A DNA stretch of 64,000 nt. It comes from Halorubellus salinus. GTDB lineage: Archaea > Halobacteriota > Halobacteria > Halobacteriales > Natrialbaceae. The DNA lies in contig NZ_JAJCVI010000005.1 in assembly GCF_020567525.1 (NCBI RefSeq), positions 310,001-374,000 of the forward strand, read 5' to 3'. Under the pieces are notes generated by a model. That model was not told where the DNA came from. It did no database searches and was given only the letters and a program-made list of their open reading frames with translations. The translations under genes and the position numbers were made by a program. Numbering within the stretch: the first letter of the stretch is position 1; each line of letters begins with the position of its first letter. Positions 25,016 through 35,605 of the stretch are shown here, piece after piece.

Positions 25016-28000
25016 ATGAGCGAGTCCGCGGACGGGGGGGACCGACCCGCCGGGAAGACCGAGGTCTGGATCGAGAAGTACCGGCCGGAGTCCCTCGCCG
25101 ACGTCGTCGGGCACGAGGACATCATCGACCGCATAGAGAGCTACGTCCGGAAGAACGACCTGCCCCACCTCATGTTCGCGGGGCCAGCCGGCGTCGGGAA
25201 GTGCGCCACGGGAGAGACGCCGATTCTGACGAACGAAGGCGTGGAGCGAATGGAGGACGTCGTCGGTGACGTAGACGGGTTCGCGTCGCCGCGAGAGGGT
25301 CTCGAGGTGGCGACGTTCACCGAGGGCGGCGATTTCGCGTTCGTCGAACCGAGCGAAGTGTTCAGCAAGTCGACCGACGCACTCGCGAGCGTGGAGACGC
25401 GAGATGGCGGGCAGTTGCGCGTGACTCCAGAGCACCGCCTCCTCGTCGCCGACGATGACGGACTGACGTGGCAGGAAGCCGAGAACTTGGAAGCTGGCGA
25501 CAGGGTGGCTCGACCGCTCGAGGCACCCACTCCGGAGAGTGACGGTGAGCTGGAATGGCTCACAGCGCTCAACGGAAAGCGGTACGTCGCGATGGTGACG
25601 GAGTCCTTCGCAACCGAACACGAAATCCCGGCCGAAGAGCAGTTTGTCGGGGCGAAAAAGCGCGTCGTCCGCAACCGTCAAGACGACCCCGTCGACACCG
25701 CCGAAACAAGCGATTCGATGACCGTCGAAACCATCGATTCGTACCCGAAACGCCTGTCCGACGTCGACTTTGACTCGTACTCGACGGTCGTCTCGGTCGA
25801 CTTCCTTCGGTCGCTCGACGTCGACGCCGTAGAACTCGAGTCGAACGTCGAGTCCCTCCAATACGTTCCGAGGAATGGGCAGGAAACACAACCAATAACC
25901 CCGCCCTGGAGCGCGTCCCCGGAGCTGGCTGAGTTCGTGGCGTGGGTCGTGAGCGAGGCGCGCGTCGATAGTGGGCGAATTCGGTTCTACAACACGGACG
26001 AGTCCATCATCGAGCGATTCGAGACGCTCGCCGAGGACCTGTTCGGTGTCGAGACCGAACGGATGAAGCGGAAGGGCGTCCCGTTCGTTCGAATCCGGTC
26101 GCGGACGCTCACAGGCTTCCTCGAGGCGTGTTTCGACGTGATGTCGTCTGACGGCATCGGGTCGACGCTCGTGACGGCGTCGTCGGACGCCAGGGAGGCC
26201 TTCCTCCGTGCGATGTTCGACGCGGAGGGATACGTTTCGAAGAACGGTATCGTGGAGTTGACGCAGAAAGACGGGGACGTGGTCTCGCTCGTCTCGTATC
26301 TCCTCGCGTCGCTGGGGATTCCGAGCCGACGGAAGACCGAGCAGAAGGCGGCGACGAACGGCAGCGGTATCGAACGGACGTATCACACGTTATACGTCTC
26401 TGGTGCGAGCGCACTGTCCCGGTTCGAGGAGCGCGTCGGGTTTTCCATCGACGAGAAGGCCGAACGGCTGGCGAGGGCGACGGCTCGTGATTCGAACCCG
26501 AACCACGATACGATACCCAGCCAGAGCGCTGTCGACGAGCTCTGCGACGTGCTCGCGCTGAACAAGACCGAACACGTGCCGACGACCACGAACCCGGATT
26601 CGCCGGGGCGGGAGCGCTATCTCGAATCCGTGGAGTCGGTTCTGTCGGCAGCCGTTTCGAAGGTCGAGACGGCGCAGCATGTCAAGGAGCGAGTTCCGGC
26701 GGGCCTCGACGCGGTCGTCGCTACCCCTGCAGCGTGGGTCGAGCAACGGCAGCGACTCGAGCCGCTCGAGACGCGGAAGACCGTCGCGGCCGAAACCGGC
26801 GTTCGGTCGGACAGGCTCCTGGAGTACGCGGACGGACGACGGTCGCCGACCGCCGAGCGAGCACAGCGGTTACTCGCCGAACTCGATCGGTCGCCAGGTG
26901 GAGATGTCACGGCCGTCCAGCGGACGCTGTCGTCGTGCATCGACGACCTCGGGGTGTCGTACAATCGCGTCGCCGAGAGCACTGACCTTCGTGGAACCGA
27001 CGTGAAGAACCTCCTGGAGAACGACGACCACGACCTCGGGTCGCTCCCGCGGTTCGCCACCGTCGCAGACCGGGTTCGCGCGGTTGCCGACGAGATGCTC
27101 TCCGGTGAGGTGCTCGAATCGCTCTCGATGCTCGACTCGCTCGCGAGCGAGTCGCTGTACTTCGACGAGGTCGTCTCGGTGTCGGTCGACGACGCCGACG
27201 AGCGCGTGTACGACGTGACCGTTCCGCAGTCGCACAACTACGTGGCTGGGGCCGTTCCGACGGTGATGCACAACACGGCCACGTCGGTCAGTATTGCCAA
27301 AGAAGTGTACGGCGACGATTGGCGGGAGAACTTCCTGGAACTGAACGCGTCCGATCAGCGTGGTATCGACGTCGTCCGCGACCGCATCAAGAACTTCGCG
27401 CGGTCGTCGTTCGGGGGGTACGAGTACCGCATCATCTTCCTGGACGAGGCGGACGCGTTGACGTCGGACGCGCAGTCCGCGTTGCGGCGGACGATGGAGC
27501 AGTTCTCGAACAACACGCGGTTCATCCTGTCGTGTAACTACTCGTCGCAGATCATCGACCCGATCCAGTCGCGGTGTGCGGTGTTCCGGTTCTCCCCGCT
27601 GGGCGACGAGGCGGTGGCGGCGCAGGTGCGGAAGATCGCCGAGATGGAGGGCCTGGAGGTGACCGACGACGGCGTGGACGCGCTCGTGTACGCTGCGGAC
27701 GGTGACATGCGGCGGGCGATCAACGCGCTGCAGGCGGCGTCGGTGACGGACGAGGTCGTGGACGAGGCGACCGTGTACGCGATCACGTCGACGGCGCGCC
27801 CGGAGGAGGTCGAGGAGATGGTGCGGCTCGCCATCGACGGGGACTTCGTCGCGTCGCGGTCGCGGCTCGACGAGCTCCTGACCGAGCGCGGGCTCGCGGG
27901 TGGCGACATCATCGACCAGTTGCATCGGTCGGCGTGGGAGTTCGATCTGGACGACGCGGCGACGGTTCGACTCATGGATCGGCTCGGGGAGGCTGACTAC

Positions 28001-28066
28001 CGTATCACCGAGGGGGCGAACGAGCGCATCCAGTTGGAGGCGTTGCTCGCGTCGCTCGCGCGGTAG
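25016..28066 (+). CDS. rfcS: Replication factor C small subunit with intein
   Basis: The 1016-residue precursor begins [20 protein letters not shown]. Extein residues 1-62 and 754-1016 give a mature clamp loader of 325 residues, the normal size. The Walker A site (GPAGVGK plus T) is split by the intein between K and T. Walker B is IIFLDEAD, sensor/arginine-finger region [12 protein letters not shown]. RfcS forms the ATPase core that loads PCNA at primer ends, so splicing is needed for ATP binding and presumably for viability. An ATG at 25004 would add four residues; 25016 is favoured by the TATA spacing. Confidence 0.96.
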   Translation: MSESADGGDRPAGKTEVWIEKYRPESLADVVGHEDIIDRIESYVRKNDLPHLMFAGPAGVGKCATGETPILTNEGVERMEDVVGDVDGFASPREGLEVATFTEGGDFAFVEPSEVFSKSTDALASVETRDGGQLRVTPEHRLLVADDDGLTWQEAENLEAGDRVARPLEAPTPESDGELEWLTALNGKRYVAMVTESFATEHEIPAEEQFVGAKKRVVRNRQDDPVDTAETSDSMTVETIDSYPKRLSDVDFDSYSTVVSVDFLRSLDVDAVELESNVESLQYVPRNGQETQPITPPWSASPELAEFVAWVVSEARVDSGRIRFYNTDESIIERFETLAEDLFGVETERMKRKGVPFVRIRSRTLTGFLEACFDVMSSDGIGSTLVTASSDAREAFLRAMFDAEGYVSKNGIVELTQKDGDVVSLVSYLLASLGIPSRRKTEQKAATNGSGIERTYHTLYVSGASALSRFEERVGFSIDEKAERLARATARDSNPNHDTIPSQSAVDELCDVLALNKTEHVPTTTNPDSPGRERYLESVESVLSAAVSKVETAQHVKERVPAGLDAVVATPAAWVEQRQRLEPLETRKTVAAETGVRSDRLLEYADGRRSPTAERAQRLLAELDRSPGGDVTAVQRTLSSCIDDLGVSYNRVAESTDLRGTDVKNLLENDDHDLGSLPRFATVADRVRAVADEMLSGEVLESLSMLDSLASESLYFDEVVSVSVDDADERVYDVTVPQSHNYVAGAVPTVMHNTATSVSIAKEVYGDDWRENFLELNASDQRGIDVVRDRIKNFARSSFGGYEYRIIFLDEADALTSDAQSALRRTMEQFSNNTRFILSCNYSSQIIDPIQSRCAVFRFSPLGDEAVAAQVRKIAEMEGLEVTDDGVDALVYAADGDMRRAINALQAASVTDEVVDEATVYAITSTARPEEVEEMVRLAIDGDFVASRSRLDELLTERGLAGGDIIDQLHRSAWEFDLDDAATVRLMDRLGEADYRITEGANERIQLEALLASLAR
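25202..27274 (+). mobile_element. Intein with LAGLIDADG (DOD) homing endonuclease in rfcS
   Basis: 691 residues, from Cys63 of the precursor ([13 protein letters not shown], block A) to the terminal HN of VPTVMHN (block G), followed by Thr as the +1 nucleophile. Block B is [14 protein letters not shown] and block F is [17 protein letters not shown]. The endonuclease domain shows both dodecapeptides: [12 protein letters not shown] near 25930 and [12 protein letters not shown] at 26201-26236, each with an acidic residue at the catalytic position, so it may still be active. A region after the second dodecapeptide (NKTEHVP and following to about 27100) is helical and could be a DNA-recognition or KlbA-like subdomain. 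Base composition is visibly less G+C-rich than in the exteins. Confidence 0.95.
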
Positions 28067-28191
28067 GTATTCGCCGCCGTCGAGCGCCGGTCGGCTGGCG
28101 TGCGTCTGGCATTCGCTCGGTGGTATTTCCGGCTGGTCGTTCGTTCGGGGCGTTCTCGCGATGATTTTACGTCGGGCCACGAGTTTCGGCC

Positions 28192-28202
28192 GAGGCTTTT
28201 AT
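28192..28202 (+). promoter_or_regulatory. Candidate TATA box of the HalX regulator gene
   Basis: GGCTTTTATCC at 28192-28202 lies 40-50 bp before the ATG at 28242, giving a leader of about 15 nt. Confidence 0.35.
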
Positions 28203-28241
28203 CCATCGTACTAGCAACGGTTGTGCTGAGCAGTGAGCACC

Positions 28242-28823
28242 ATGACGGATGACACGTCGGTCCTCGTCGTCGAGGACAACGTCGAACTCGCTGGGCTGTA
28301 CGCGTCCTGGACGCCCGCGGAGTGGTCGGTGGAGACCGTGACGAACGGTGAGGATGCGGTGCCTGCGGTCGACGAGTCGACCGACGTCGTGGTGCTCGAC
28401 CGACGCCTCCCGGGGTGTTCGGGCGACGAGGTGCTCGAACGGGTTCGCGAGGCCGGGTACGACTGTCAGGTCGTCATCGTGACGGCGGTCGACCCGGACT
28501 TCGACATCGTCGGGATGGGGTTCGACGATTACCTCGTCAAGCCCGTCGACCGGGAGACGTTCGAGCGGACGCTCGAGCGGTTGTTGACGCGGTCCGCGTA
28601 CGACGAGGAGTTGCGTGCGTACTACGCGGCGGTGTCGAAGCTCGCGGTCCTGGAGACGCACAAGACGAGCGACGACCTGGCGGCGTCGACGGAGTACGAC
28701 GACCTCCGCGAGCGTGCGCGACGCCGGGGTGGTCGTGCGGACGACCTGCTCGACGACTTGCTCGCTGATTCGGTCGCGAACTCGCAGGTGTTCCGCGGCC
28801 TCCTCGAATCCGCGACGCAGTGA
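28242..28823 (+). CDS. HalX-domain response regulator
   Basis: 193 residues from ATG 28242; a GTG at 28233 is also possible. Receiver domain 1-120: acidic pocket in VLVVEDN, phosphoacceptor Asp in VVVLDRRLPGCSGDEVL, Thr in VVIVTAVD and Lys in DYLVKPV. The C-terminal HalX domain (ELRAYYAAVSKLAVLETHKT, then DDLAASTEYDDLRERARR) is typical of haloarchaeal regulators with no DNA-binding domain. It lies upstream of alaS with no obvious sensor kinase nearby. Confidence 0.93.
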   Translation: MTDDTSVLVVEDNVELAGLYASWTPAEWSVETVTNGEDAVPAVDESTDVVVLDRRLPGCSGDEVLERVREAGYDCQVVIVTAVDPDFDIVGMGFDDYLVKPVDRETFERTLERLLTRSAYDEELRAYYAAVSKLAVLETHKTSDDLAASTEYDDLRERARRRGGRADDLLDDLLADSVANSQVFRGLLESATQ

Positions 28824-28918
28824 CGCGTTCGGTACCGGTGGCTTCGACGGGTTGAGACCGCTTTCGTCGGGGGTTCCCGGAACTGTTTTACGCGCCGCGA
28901 GGCGACAGTGAGCCAAGA

Positions 28919-31708
28919 ATGAGTGAGCTTGAGGACGAATATCGCCTCGATTATTTCGAGGAGAACGGGTTCGTGCGCAAGTCCTGCACGGACTGTGGGG
29001 CGAACTTCTGGACGCGAGACCACGACCGCGAGACGTGCGGCGAACCGCCGTGCGAGGATTACGCGTTCATCGACGACCCGGGGTTCGACGAGCCGTACAG
29101 CCTGGAGGAGATGCGGGAGGCGTTCCTGTCGTTCTTCGAGGACAACGACCACGAGCGCATCGAGCCGTACCCGGTCGCGGCGAACCGGTGGCGCGACGAC
29201 GTCCTGCTGACGCAGGCGTCGATCTACGACTTCCAGCCGCTCGTCACGAGCGGCCAGACGCCGCCTCCAGCGAACCCGCTGACGATCTCGCAGCCCTGTA
29301 TCCGGATGCAGGACATCGACAACGTCGGGAAGACCGGGCGACACACGATGGCGTTCGAGATGATGGCGCATCACGCGTTCAACGCTCGCGAGGACCTCGA
29401 GGACCCCGATCAGTACGCGTACCAGGGCGAAGTGTACTGGAAGGACGAGTGCGTCGAGTACTGCGACGAGTTCTTCGCGTCGATGGGTGCGAACCTCGAC
29501 GAAATCGTGTACATCGAGGACCCGTGGGTCGGTGGCGGGAACGCCGGGCCCGCGATCGAGGTCATCTACAAGGGCGCGGAGCTGGCGACGCTCGTCTTCA
29601 TGTCGATGGAGCAGGACCCCGACGGCGAGTACGAGATGAAGGACGGGAACACGTACTCGCCGATGGACACGTACATCGTCGACACCGGGTACGGCCTGGA
29701 GCGGTGGACGTGGATGAGTCAGGGGACGCCGACGGTGTACGAGGCCGTCTATCCGGACATGATCGCGTTCCTGAAGGAGAACGCGGGCATCGAGCTCTCC
29801 GAGGACGAGGCCGAGCTCGTGCATCGCGCGGCGAAGCTCGCCGGGCACATGGACATCGACGAGGCCGAGGACATGGAGACGGCGCGGGACAACATCGCGC
29901 GGAAGCTCGACGTGTCCGTGAGCGAGCTCGAGGCCCTCATGGAGCCCCTGGAGGACATCTACGCCATCGCGGACCACTGTCGGACGCTCGCGTACATGTT
30001 CGGTGACGGTATCGTGCCGAGCAACGTCTCGACGGGCTACCTGGCGCGGATGGTGCTCCGGCGGACGAAGCGGCTCGTCGACGGCGTCGGCGTGGACGCG
30101 CCGCTCGACGAGCTCGTGGACATGCAGGCCAAGCGCCTGGAGTACGAGAACCGCGATACGATCCGTGACATCGTGCGGACGGAGGTCGAGAAGTACCGGG
30201 AGACCCTGGAGCGCGGCGGTCGGAAGGTCGAGCAGCTCGCGGAGGAGTACGCCAGGAAGTCCGAGCCGATTCCGACGAGCGAGCTCATCGAGCTCTACGA
30301 CTCCCATGGCATCCAGCCGGACATGGTCGAGGAGATCGCGGCCGAGTCGGGTGCGGACGTGAACGTCCCGGACGACTTCTACTCGCTGGTCGCGCAGCGC
30401 CACGACAGCGAGGAGGCGTTCGAGGAGGCGGGGAGCGACGGTGACGACCGCATCGACGACCTCCCGAAGACGGAGCGGTTGTACTACGACGACCAGCAGC
30501 GCACGGAGTTCGAGGCGGTGGTGCTCGACGTGTTCGAGCGCGAGTCCGGGTTCGACGTGGTGCTCGACCAGACGATGTTCTACCCCGAGGGCGGTGGGCA
30601 GCCCGCGGACACGGGGACGTTGTCGGACGACGACGGGTCGTACACGGTCGAGGTCGAGGACGTCCAGATCCGCGATGGCGTCATCCTGCATCGCACGGAC
30701 GAGCGCCCGGAGAAGGGCGACATCGTCCGCGGGCAGCTCGACACGCGTCGACGCCGGCAGTTGATGCGGAATCACACGGCGACGCACGTCGTCATCCACG
30801 CGGCCCGGCAGGTGCTCGGCGACCACATCCGGCAGGCGGGGGCGCAGAAGGGCGTGGAGTCGAGCCGTATCGACGTCCATCACTACGAGCGCATCGACCG
30901 AGAGGACGTCAAGCGCATCGAGCACGTCGCGAACGAGATCGTGATGGAGAACACGCCGGTCACGCAGGAGTGGCCGGACCGCCACGACGCGGAGGCCGAG
31001 CACGGGTTCGACCTCTACCAGGGCGGCATCCCGCCGGGCGAGAACATCCGCCTCATCCACGTCGCGGACGACGTGCAGGCGTGTGGTGGCACGCACGTCG
31101 CTCGCACTGGTGACATCGGGACGATCAAGATCCGGAACGCGGAGCGCGTGCAGGACGGCGTCGGACGGTTGACGTTCGCCGCTGGCGAGGCGGCGATCTC
31201 GTACACGCAGGAGGCCGAGGACGCGCTCTACGCGGCGGCGGACGTCCTGGACGTGAACCCCGGCGAGGTGCCCGAGACCGCGGAGCGGTTCTTCGAGGAG
31301 TGGAAGGCCCGAGGGAAGGAGATCGAGGACCTCAAGGAGGAACTCGCCGAGGTCCGCGCGAGCGGTGCGGGCGATGCGGAGGAGGTCGACGTCGGCGGGA
31401 CGCCGGCGGTCGTCCAGCGCCTGGACGCGGACACCGACGAGTTGCGTGCGACGGCGAACGCGCTCGTCGAGGAGGGGAAGATAGCCGTGTTCGGCTCCGG
31501 TGCTGGCGGGAGCGCGCAGTTCGTGGTCGCGGTGCCCGAGGACGCGGGCGTGAACGCTGGCGAGGTCGTCGGCGAGCTCGCGAGCAAGGTCGGTGGCGGC
31601 GGTGGCGGCCCGCCGGACTTCGCGCAAGGTGGTGGGCCCGACGTCGACGCGCTCGACGACGCGCTCGACGACGCCGCGGACGTCCTGCGTGCCGTCAAGA
31701 ACGCCTGA
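28919..31708 (+). CDS. alaS: Alanyl-tRNA synthetase
   Basis: 929 residues of the archaeal AlaRS subtype. An N-terminal cysteine cluster ([20 protein letters not shown]) binds Zn in archaeal members. Class II aminoacylation core: motif 1 region [20 protein letters not shown], motif 2 [12 protein letters not shown], motif 3 YGLERW. The editing domain has [10 protein letters not shown] near residue 617 and CGGTH near residue 721, the four Zn ligands that clear Ser/Gly-tRNA(Ala). The C-terminal domain ends with a glycine-rich loop ([17 protein letters not shown]). A TATA-like TGTTTTACG lies about 30 bp upstream. Confidence 0.97.
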   Translation: MSELEDEYRLDYFEENGFVRKSCTDCGANFWTRDHDRETCGEPPCEDYAFIDDPGFDEPYSLEEMREAFLSFFEDNDHERIEPYPVAANRWRDDVLLTQASIYDFQPLVTSGQTPPPANPLTISQPCIRMQDIDNVGKTGRHTMAFEMMAHHAFNAREDLEDPDQYAYQGEVYWKDECVEYCDEFFASMGANLDEIVYIEDPWVGGGNAGPAIEVIYKGAELATLVFMSMEQDPDGEYEMKDGNTYSPMDTYIVDTGYGLERWTWMSQGTPTVYEAVYPDMIAFLKENAGIELSEDEAELVHRAAKLAGHMDIDEAEDMETARDNIARKLDVSVSELEALMEPLEDIYAIADHCRTLAYMFGDGIVPSNVSTGYLARMVLRRTKRLVDGVGVDAPLDELVDMQAKRLEYENRDTIRDIVRTEVEKYRETLERGGRKVEQLAEEYARKSEPIPTSELIELYDSHGIQPDMVEEIAAESGADVNVPDDFYSLVAQRHDSEEAFEEAGSDGDDRIDDLPKTERLYYDDQQRTEFEAVVLDVFERESGFDVVLDQTMFYPEGGGQPADTGTLSDDDGSYTVEVEDVQIRDGVILHRTDERPEKGDIVRGQLDTRRRRQLMRNHTATHVVIHAARQVLGDHIRQAGAQKGVESSRIDVHHYERIDREDVKRIEHVANEIVMENTPVTQEWPDRHDAEAEHGFDLYQGGIPPGENIRLIHVADDVQACGGTHVARTGDIGTIKIRNAERVQDGVGRLTFAAGEAAISYTQEAEDALYAAADVLDVNPGEVPETAERFFEEWKARGKEIEDLKEELAEVRASGAGDAEEVDVGGTPAVVQRLDADTDELRATANALVEEGKIAVFGSGAGGSAQFVVAVPEDAGVNAGEVVGELASKVGGGGGGPPDFAQGGGPDVDALDDALDDAADVLRAVKNA

Positions 31709-31812
31709 ACGCGGTTCGCGTCGTTCGGTTCTGTCAGTGAGTCAGTCGTCTCGGCCTGGGGTACGACGATGGTCGGTATCGCGGAGAGCGGTCGCTGTCG
31801 AGCGCTGGAAGG

Positions 31813-31938
31813 TCGCACCCCCCGAAAGGGGGGCGCGATGAGGAATGATAGTGGCGTATCCCAGTCGGTCACTCGGTGCGTGCCGAGTGTCGGTCAGGAG
31901 GCAACGACTGATCCGATTACGCGCAGGGCTCTCACCCT
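31813..31938 (+). ncRNA. Candidate structured RNA: four hairpins between alaS and HD gene
   Basis: The 303 bp between the stop codons of convergent genes (31708 and 32012) contain no coding frame but four successive hairpins: 31813-31838 (TCGC, one mismatch, then CCCCCC-GAAA-GGGGGG and GCGA), 31870-31889 (CACTCGG / CCGAGTG, loop TGCGTG), 31891-31915 (CGGTCAG / CTGATCCG with one bulge, ten-base loop) and 31925-31938 (AGGG / CCCT). The GNRA tetraloop of the first hairpin appears on the plus strand, favouring that orientation. The segment to the right (31940-31985) is A+T-richer. It does not match tRNA, 5S, SRP or RNase P RNA patterns that I can recognise. It could also be a bidirectional terminator array. 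Confidence 0.4.
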
Positions 31939-32011
31939 AGGTTGTTAGTCGATGGCCTCCTTCTAAAACCTATTGGCTAAATGAACGGCTATGGGGTGGG
32001 GCCTGGCGCCG

Positions 32012-33175
32012 TCAGGCGTCGAGGCCGAGCGTCGATGTGGCGGCGTCTGCGACGGCGTCGAGGCGGGGTTCGGGTGCGTAGACGCCCGCGCGCCACTGGA
32101 CGTCCTGGGCGGCCTGGAGGCCCTGGACGAGCGGGGATTCCTCGTGGAGGCGGCGGACGTCGCCGTCGACGACGACGCGCGTGGAGGATTCGGGCATGCT
32201 GGGGCGGCCGGGGACGTCGAGGTGGACGAGTGCGGGGTCGCAGTCGGCGGCGGCGGCGACGTCGCGTTCGAGGTCGCGGAGTTCGGCGTGGGTGGCGTCG
32301 ACGACGTGGTCGGGGGTCTCGTCGAGTTCGAGCCAGCACGCGCGCTTGTAGAGGTCGCGGGTGCCGAGGCGCGCGGCGGCGTCGGCGGTCGCCTCGCAGT
32401 CGCGGAGCGCGGCGAGCAGTTCGTCGTCGGTCATGCGAGCGAAGTCCTCGGCGTGCAGGCTCGTCTCGTCGAGCAGGCGTTCGCAGGCGCGTTCGAGCAT
32501 CGTGCCAGCGATGCGGGAGACGTGGTGCCGGTAGACGGTCGCGTTCATCAGCGCGCGAGCGACGAGGAGCGACTCGGCGCTCTGGACGTTGCCTTCGGCG
32601 AGGACGAGGTCGCCGTCGACGTACCGCAGGGCGCGCAGGAGGCGGCCCTGGTCGATGGTGCCGTAGGGGACGCCGGAGTGGTGGGCGTCCCGGACGAGGT
32701 AGTCCATGCGGTCGACGTCGAGTTCGCCGGAGACGAGCTGGCCGAGGCGACCCTGGCCGTCGATGCGGTCCGCGACCGCGTCGGTGTCGAGGCCGTGGCT
32801 TTCGAGGACGCGCCCGACCTCGCCGGTCGCGATGATGTCGTGGACGTCGTCGTGGTGGCGGCCGAGCCGGCGCTCGATGACGCCCTCGGTCTGGTGGCCG
32901 TACGGGCCGTGGCCGACGTCGTGCAGGAGCGCGGCGGCCTCGACCGCTTCCGCACGAGAGCCGTCGATGTCGAGGTGCCGGCACGCGCGCCGCGCGAGGT
33001 GGTAGACGCCGAGGGAGTGCTCGAAGCGCGTGTGGTTCGCGCTCGGGTAGACGAGACGGACGGTCGAGAGCTGCTTGACGTGCCGCAACCGCTGGAACGC
33101 CTCCGTGTCCAGCAGGTCCGCGGCGACGCCCTCGACCTCGATGTAGTCGTGGACGCTGTCCTTGATCGCTCGCAT
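32012..33175 (-). CDS. HD-domain phosphohydrolase (dGTPase/SAMHD1-like)
   Basis: 387 residues from the ATG at 33175 (MRAIKDSVHDYIEVEGVAAD). HD-superfamily metal ligands: H53 in TRFEHSLGVYHL, H85-D86 in LLHDVGHGPYGH, and the later Asp in ELDVDRMDYLVRDAH. The N-terminal 'FQRLRHVKQLSTVRLVYPSA' is typical of dNTP triphosphohydrolase-like proteins. Probably hydrolyses a nucleotide or dNTP substrate; some members act on oligonucleotides. It is convergent with alaS. Confidence 0.92.
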   Translation of the reverse strand: MRAIKDSVHDYIEVEGVAADLLDTEAFQRLRHVKQLSTVRLVYPSANHTRFEHSLGVYHLARRACRHLDIDGSRAEAVEAAALLHDVGHGPYGHQTEGVIERRLGRHHDDVHDIIATGEVGRVLESHGLDTDAVADRIDGQGRLGQLVSGELDVDRMDYLVRDAHHSGVPYGTIDQGRLLRALRYVDGDLVLAEGNVQSAESLLVARALMNATVYRHHVSRIAGTMLERACERLLDETSLHAEDFARMTDDELLAALRDCEATADAAARLGTRDLYKRACWLELDETPDHVVDATHAELRDLERDVAAAADCDPALVHLDVPGRPSMPESSTRVVVDGDVRRLHEESPLVQGLQAAQDVQWRAGVYAPEPRLDAVADAATSTLGLDA

Positions 33176-33242
33176 TGAGCTATCGATTACGGGGTGCGTG
33201 CAAAAAGACCGCGAATCGGCGGGCGGGTCGCCGCGAGCGGTC

Positions 33243-33797
33243 TCAGAGGACCCCGCCACAGGCCATGTCGGTCGTCCCGACGAGCTCCGCGGTGAGGGTA
33301 CCGTCGGCGGCGACGGTCGCGGCGAACGTCTTCTCGTTGCAGTCGAACCGGTCGCGGTCCACGGCGAACGCGTCGACGTCGCCGGGGTGTCCGATGGCGA
33401 ACGCGTAGTCGGCGCGAGCGTGCAGGCCGACGACGGCGTACGCGTCCGCCGGGAGCGTCCACGTCCGGTCGAAGACGGGGTCGTCGTCGGCGCGGAGCGA
33501 GCACGCGACGTCTCGCTCGCCGCTCGCGGCGTTCCGGACGACGACGGCGACGGGCGCGGGGCCGTCGTCGTTGTCGACGCGACCGACGGCGACGGCCGCC
33601 CAGCGGCGGGCGTCCTCTGGGAGTTGCGGCAGCAAGCCCGGGCCGGGGTATCGGTCCGGGTCGTCGTAGCTCCGGACGGGCGGCGGGCCGGAGGGCGACG
33701 AGAGGCAGCCGGCCGAGGTGAGTCCGATGCCAGCGCTCGCGGCGCTGGCGAGGAGGGCGCGACGGTTCACGCGGCCGGATTCCGACGGATTCGGCAT
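33243..33797 (-). CDS. Tat-type lipoprotein, unknown function
   Basis: 184 residues: MPNPSESGRVNRRALLASAA, an RR motif, then lipobox LTSAGC. Mature domain reads as a beta-sandwich (WAAVAVGRVDNDDGPAPVAV, YAVVGLHARADYAFAIGHPG) with two cysteines near residues 95 and 155. No family recognised. It is divergent from the alpha/beta hydrolase gene at 33887. Confidence 0.77.
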   Translation of the reverse strand: MPNPSESGRVNRRALLASAASAGIGLTSAGCLSSPSGPPPVRSYDDPDRYPGPGLLPQLPEDARRWAAVAVGRVDNDDGPAPVAVVVRNAASGERDVACSLRADDDPVFDRTWTLPADAYAVVGLHARADYAFAIGHPGDVDAFAVDRDRFDCNEKTFAATVAADGTLTAELVGTTDMACGGVL

Positions 33798-33886
33798 AAG
33801 TCTCGTGTCGCTTGTGGGGATGACAGCAGCGGGCTTGCGGGGCCGACGCTCCGGGTTTCAAGACTGTCGGCGTCGAAGTGCGCGGT

Positions 33887-34654
33887 ATGCCGACGGTCGA
33901 GCGCGACGGGACCGAGTTGTACTACGAGTCCGCGGGGAGCGGCGAGACGGTCGCGTTCGTCCCGGATATCGGGACGGGCGCGTGGCTGTGGGGCTGGCAG
34001 CACGCGGCGCTCGCGGGTCCCTACGAGGCGGTGGTGTGGAACCCGCGCGGGACCGGCGAGTCGTCGCGGCCGCGGGGAGACCTGTCGATGCGGACGTTCG
34101 CGAACGACCTGGACGCGGTCCTCGCCGATATCGGCGCGAGCGCGACGCACGTCGTCGGGTGCGGGCTCGGCGCGATGGTCGCCCTCGAGTACGCGCGCCG
34201 GAAGGGGCGAGCGCGCAAGCTCGTGCTCGTCTCGGGCGCTGCGAGCGGCGACGCGTACGACCCGGAGCCGCTGTTCGCGGAGCCGAGCGACGAGGTCGCG
34301 TGCCGCGAGACCCTCGAGTACGCGTTCAGCGACGACTTCCGCGCCCAGCAGCCCGACGCACTGGACGACATCGCGGCCTGGCGGGCCAGCGAGGACGCCG
34401 ACCGCGAGTCCTGGGACCGCCAGCGCGCCGCACTCGACGAGTGGGACGCCGGCGCGCTCTACGAGCTGGACAACCCGGCGCTCGTCGTCGACGGCGGCGC
34501 CGACGAGCTCCTCGACGCGAGCGCGAGCGAACGCCTCGCCGACGACCTCCCGCGCGGCGAACGGCAGTCGTTCCCCGACGCCGGCCACTTCGTGCACGCC
34601 GAACGCTCCCGCGCCGTCAACGACGCGGTCCTCGGGTTCCTCGACGGCGAGTAG
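33887..34654 (+). CDS. Alpha/beta hydrolase fold protein lacking the usual nucleophile
   Basis: 255 residues from ATG 33887 (GTG 33878 is possible). The fold is clear: oxyanion-like VPDIGTGAWLWGWQ, VVWNPRGTGESSRP, C-terminal His in DAGHFVHAERS and acidic residues in VVDGGADELLD. However, the nucleophile elbow reads VVGCGLGAM, so the G-x-Ser-x-G serine is glycine; the adjacent Cys is one position off. The protein may be a non-hydrolytic member or use other chemistry. Monocistronic. Confidence 0.85.
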   Translation: MPTVERDGTELYYESAGSGETVAFVPDIGTGAWLWGWQHAALAGPYEAVVWNPRGTGESSRPRGDLSMRTFANDLDAVLADIGASATHVVGCGLGAMVALEYARRKGRARKLVLVSGAASGDAYDPEPLFAEPSDEVACRETLEYAFSDDFRAQQPDALDDIAAWRASEDADRESWDRQRAALDEWDAGALYELDNPALVVDGGADELLDASASERLADDLPRGERQSFPDAGHFVHAERSRAVNDAVLGFLDGE

Positions 34655-34762
34655 TCGACGCGTACGCGTCAGCCCCCAGCCCGCCGGTTCCGGCGTCCGT
34701 GACAGCGGCAAGGGTTCGACGTGGCGCAAGGGTTTTTCCGTCGCAGCCGTTCCGTTCTGGTG

Positions 34763-35485
34763 ATGCGACGACCCCGTATCGCGTTCGTGGATGCTTCGCA
34801 CGGCGACCCTGGAACGCGCCGGAACTTCCGGCGCGAACTCGACGCGGACCTCGTCGAGTTCGACGCGACCGAGTGCGAGCTCCCCTGCGACTTCGAGTAC
34901 GACGCGGTCGTGGTGACGGGGTCGCGGTCGTCCGTGTACGAGGATGAGGCGTGGATCGCCCAGACGCGCGAGTGGGTGCGGGCGGCGATAGAGGACGAGG
35001 GCTTGCCGGCGCTGGGGGTCTGCTGGGGGCACCAGTTGCTCGCGGACGCGCTCGGCGGGACCGTCGCGGACATGGGCGAGTACGAGATCGGGTACCGCGA
35101 GGTCGAGCGTGCGTTCGACGACGGCGACGACGACGCGGACCCGCTGCTCTCGGGGCTGCCGTCGTCGTTCACCGCGTTCACGACGCACTCGGACTCGGTC
35201 GTGGAGCTCCCACCGGGTGCGACGGAGATCGCGACCAACGACTACGGGAATCACGGGTTCCGCGTCGGCGACGCGTTCGGCGTCCAGTTCCACCCCGAGT
35301 ACGACCGCGAGATGGCGCGGTCGGTCACCGAGGGGAAAGACGAGTTGAGCGACGACCGCAAGCAAGCGGTGTACGACGGCATCACCGCGGAGAACTACGC
35401 GGCGGCGTGCGAGACGAAGGCGTTGTTCGAGAACTTCACGGCGTACGTTCGCGCGCACGCCGCCGACGGCGTCGCCGCGGACTGA
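34763..35485 (+). CDS. Class I glutamine amidotransferase-like protein
   Basis: 240 residues from ATG 34763. The triad is present: Cys87 in ALGVCWGHQLLADALGG and the His-Glu pair in GVQFHPEYD. The domain stands alone, as in GMP-synthase-like amidotransferases of unknown acceptor. The middle part (FTAFTTHSDSVVELPPGATE) is the usual substrate-loop segment. A partner synthase is not encoded adjacent, so the target is open. Confidence 0.88.
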   Translation: MRRPRIAFVDASHGDPGTRRNFRRELDADLVEFDATECELPCDFEYDAVVVTGSRSSVYEDEAWIAQTREWVRAAIEDEGLPALGVCWGHQLLADALGGTVADMGEYEIGYREVERAFDDGDDDADPLLSGLPSSFTAFTTHSDSVVELPPGATEIATNDYGNHGFRVGDAFGVQFHPEYDREMARSVTEGKDELSDDRKQAVYDGITAENYAAACETKALFENFTAYVRAHAADGVAAD

Positions 35486-35605
35486 GCGAGGTGTACGCTC
35501 GCTGTCGCTCGCTCGATGCGAGCGGAAGCGGCCGGGGCGTGCCGGGCGGGAACTGCAAGGTTCTTTGTCGCGTGCCACGACGCTGCTCGTGTGAACGTGG
35601 GTTCG

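Noticed and set aside
25004-28066. Reading the rfcS frame as a clamp-loader fused to an enzyme domain
   Set aside because: The insert begins with Cys, ends with His-Asn before Thr, and carries intein and LAGLIDADG blocks at the P-loop, so it is an intein rather than a domain fusion.
31813-31938. tRNA or SRP RNA interpretation of the hairpin cluster
   Set aside because: No T-loop GTTCRAATC, no acceptor pairing, and no SRP helix 8 motif; kept only as an unassigned structured candidate.
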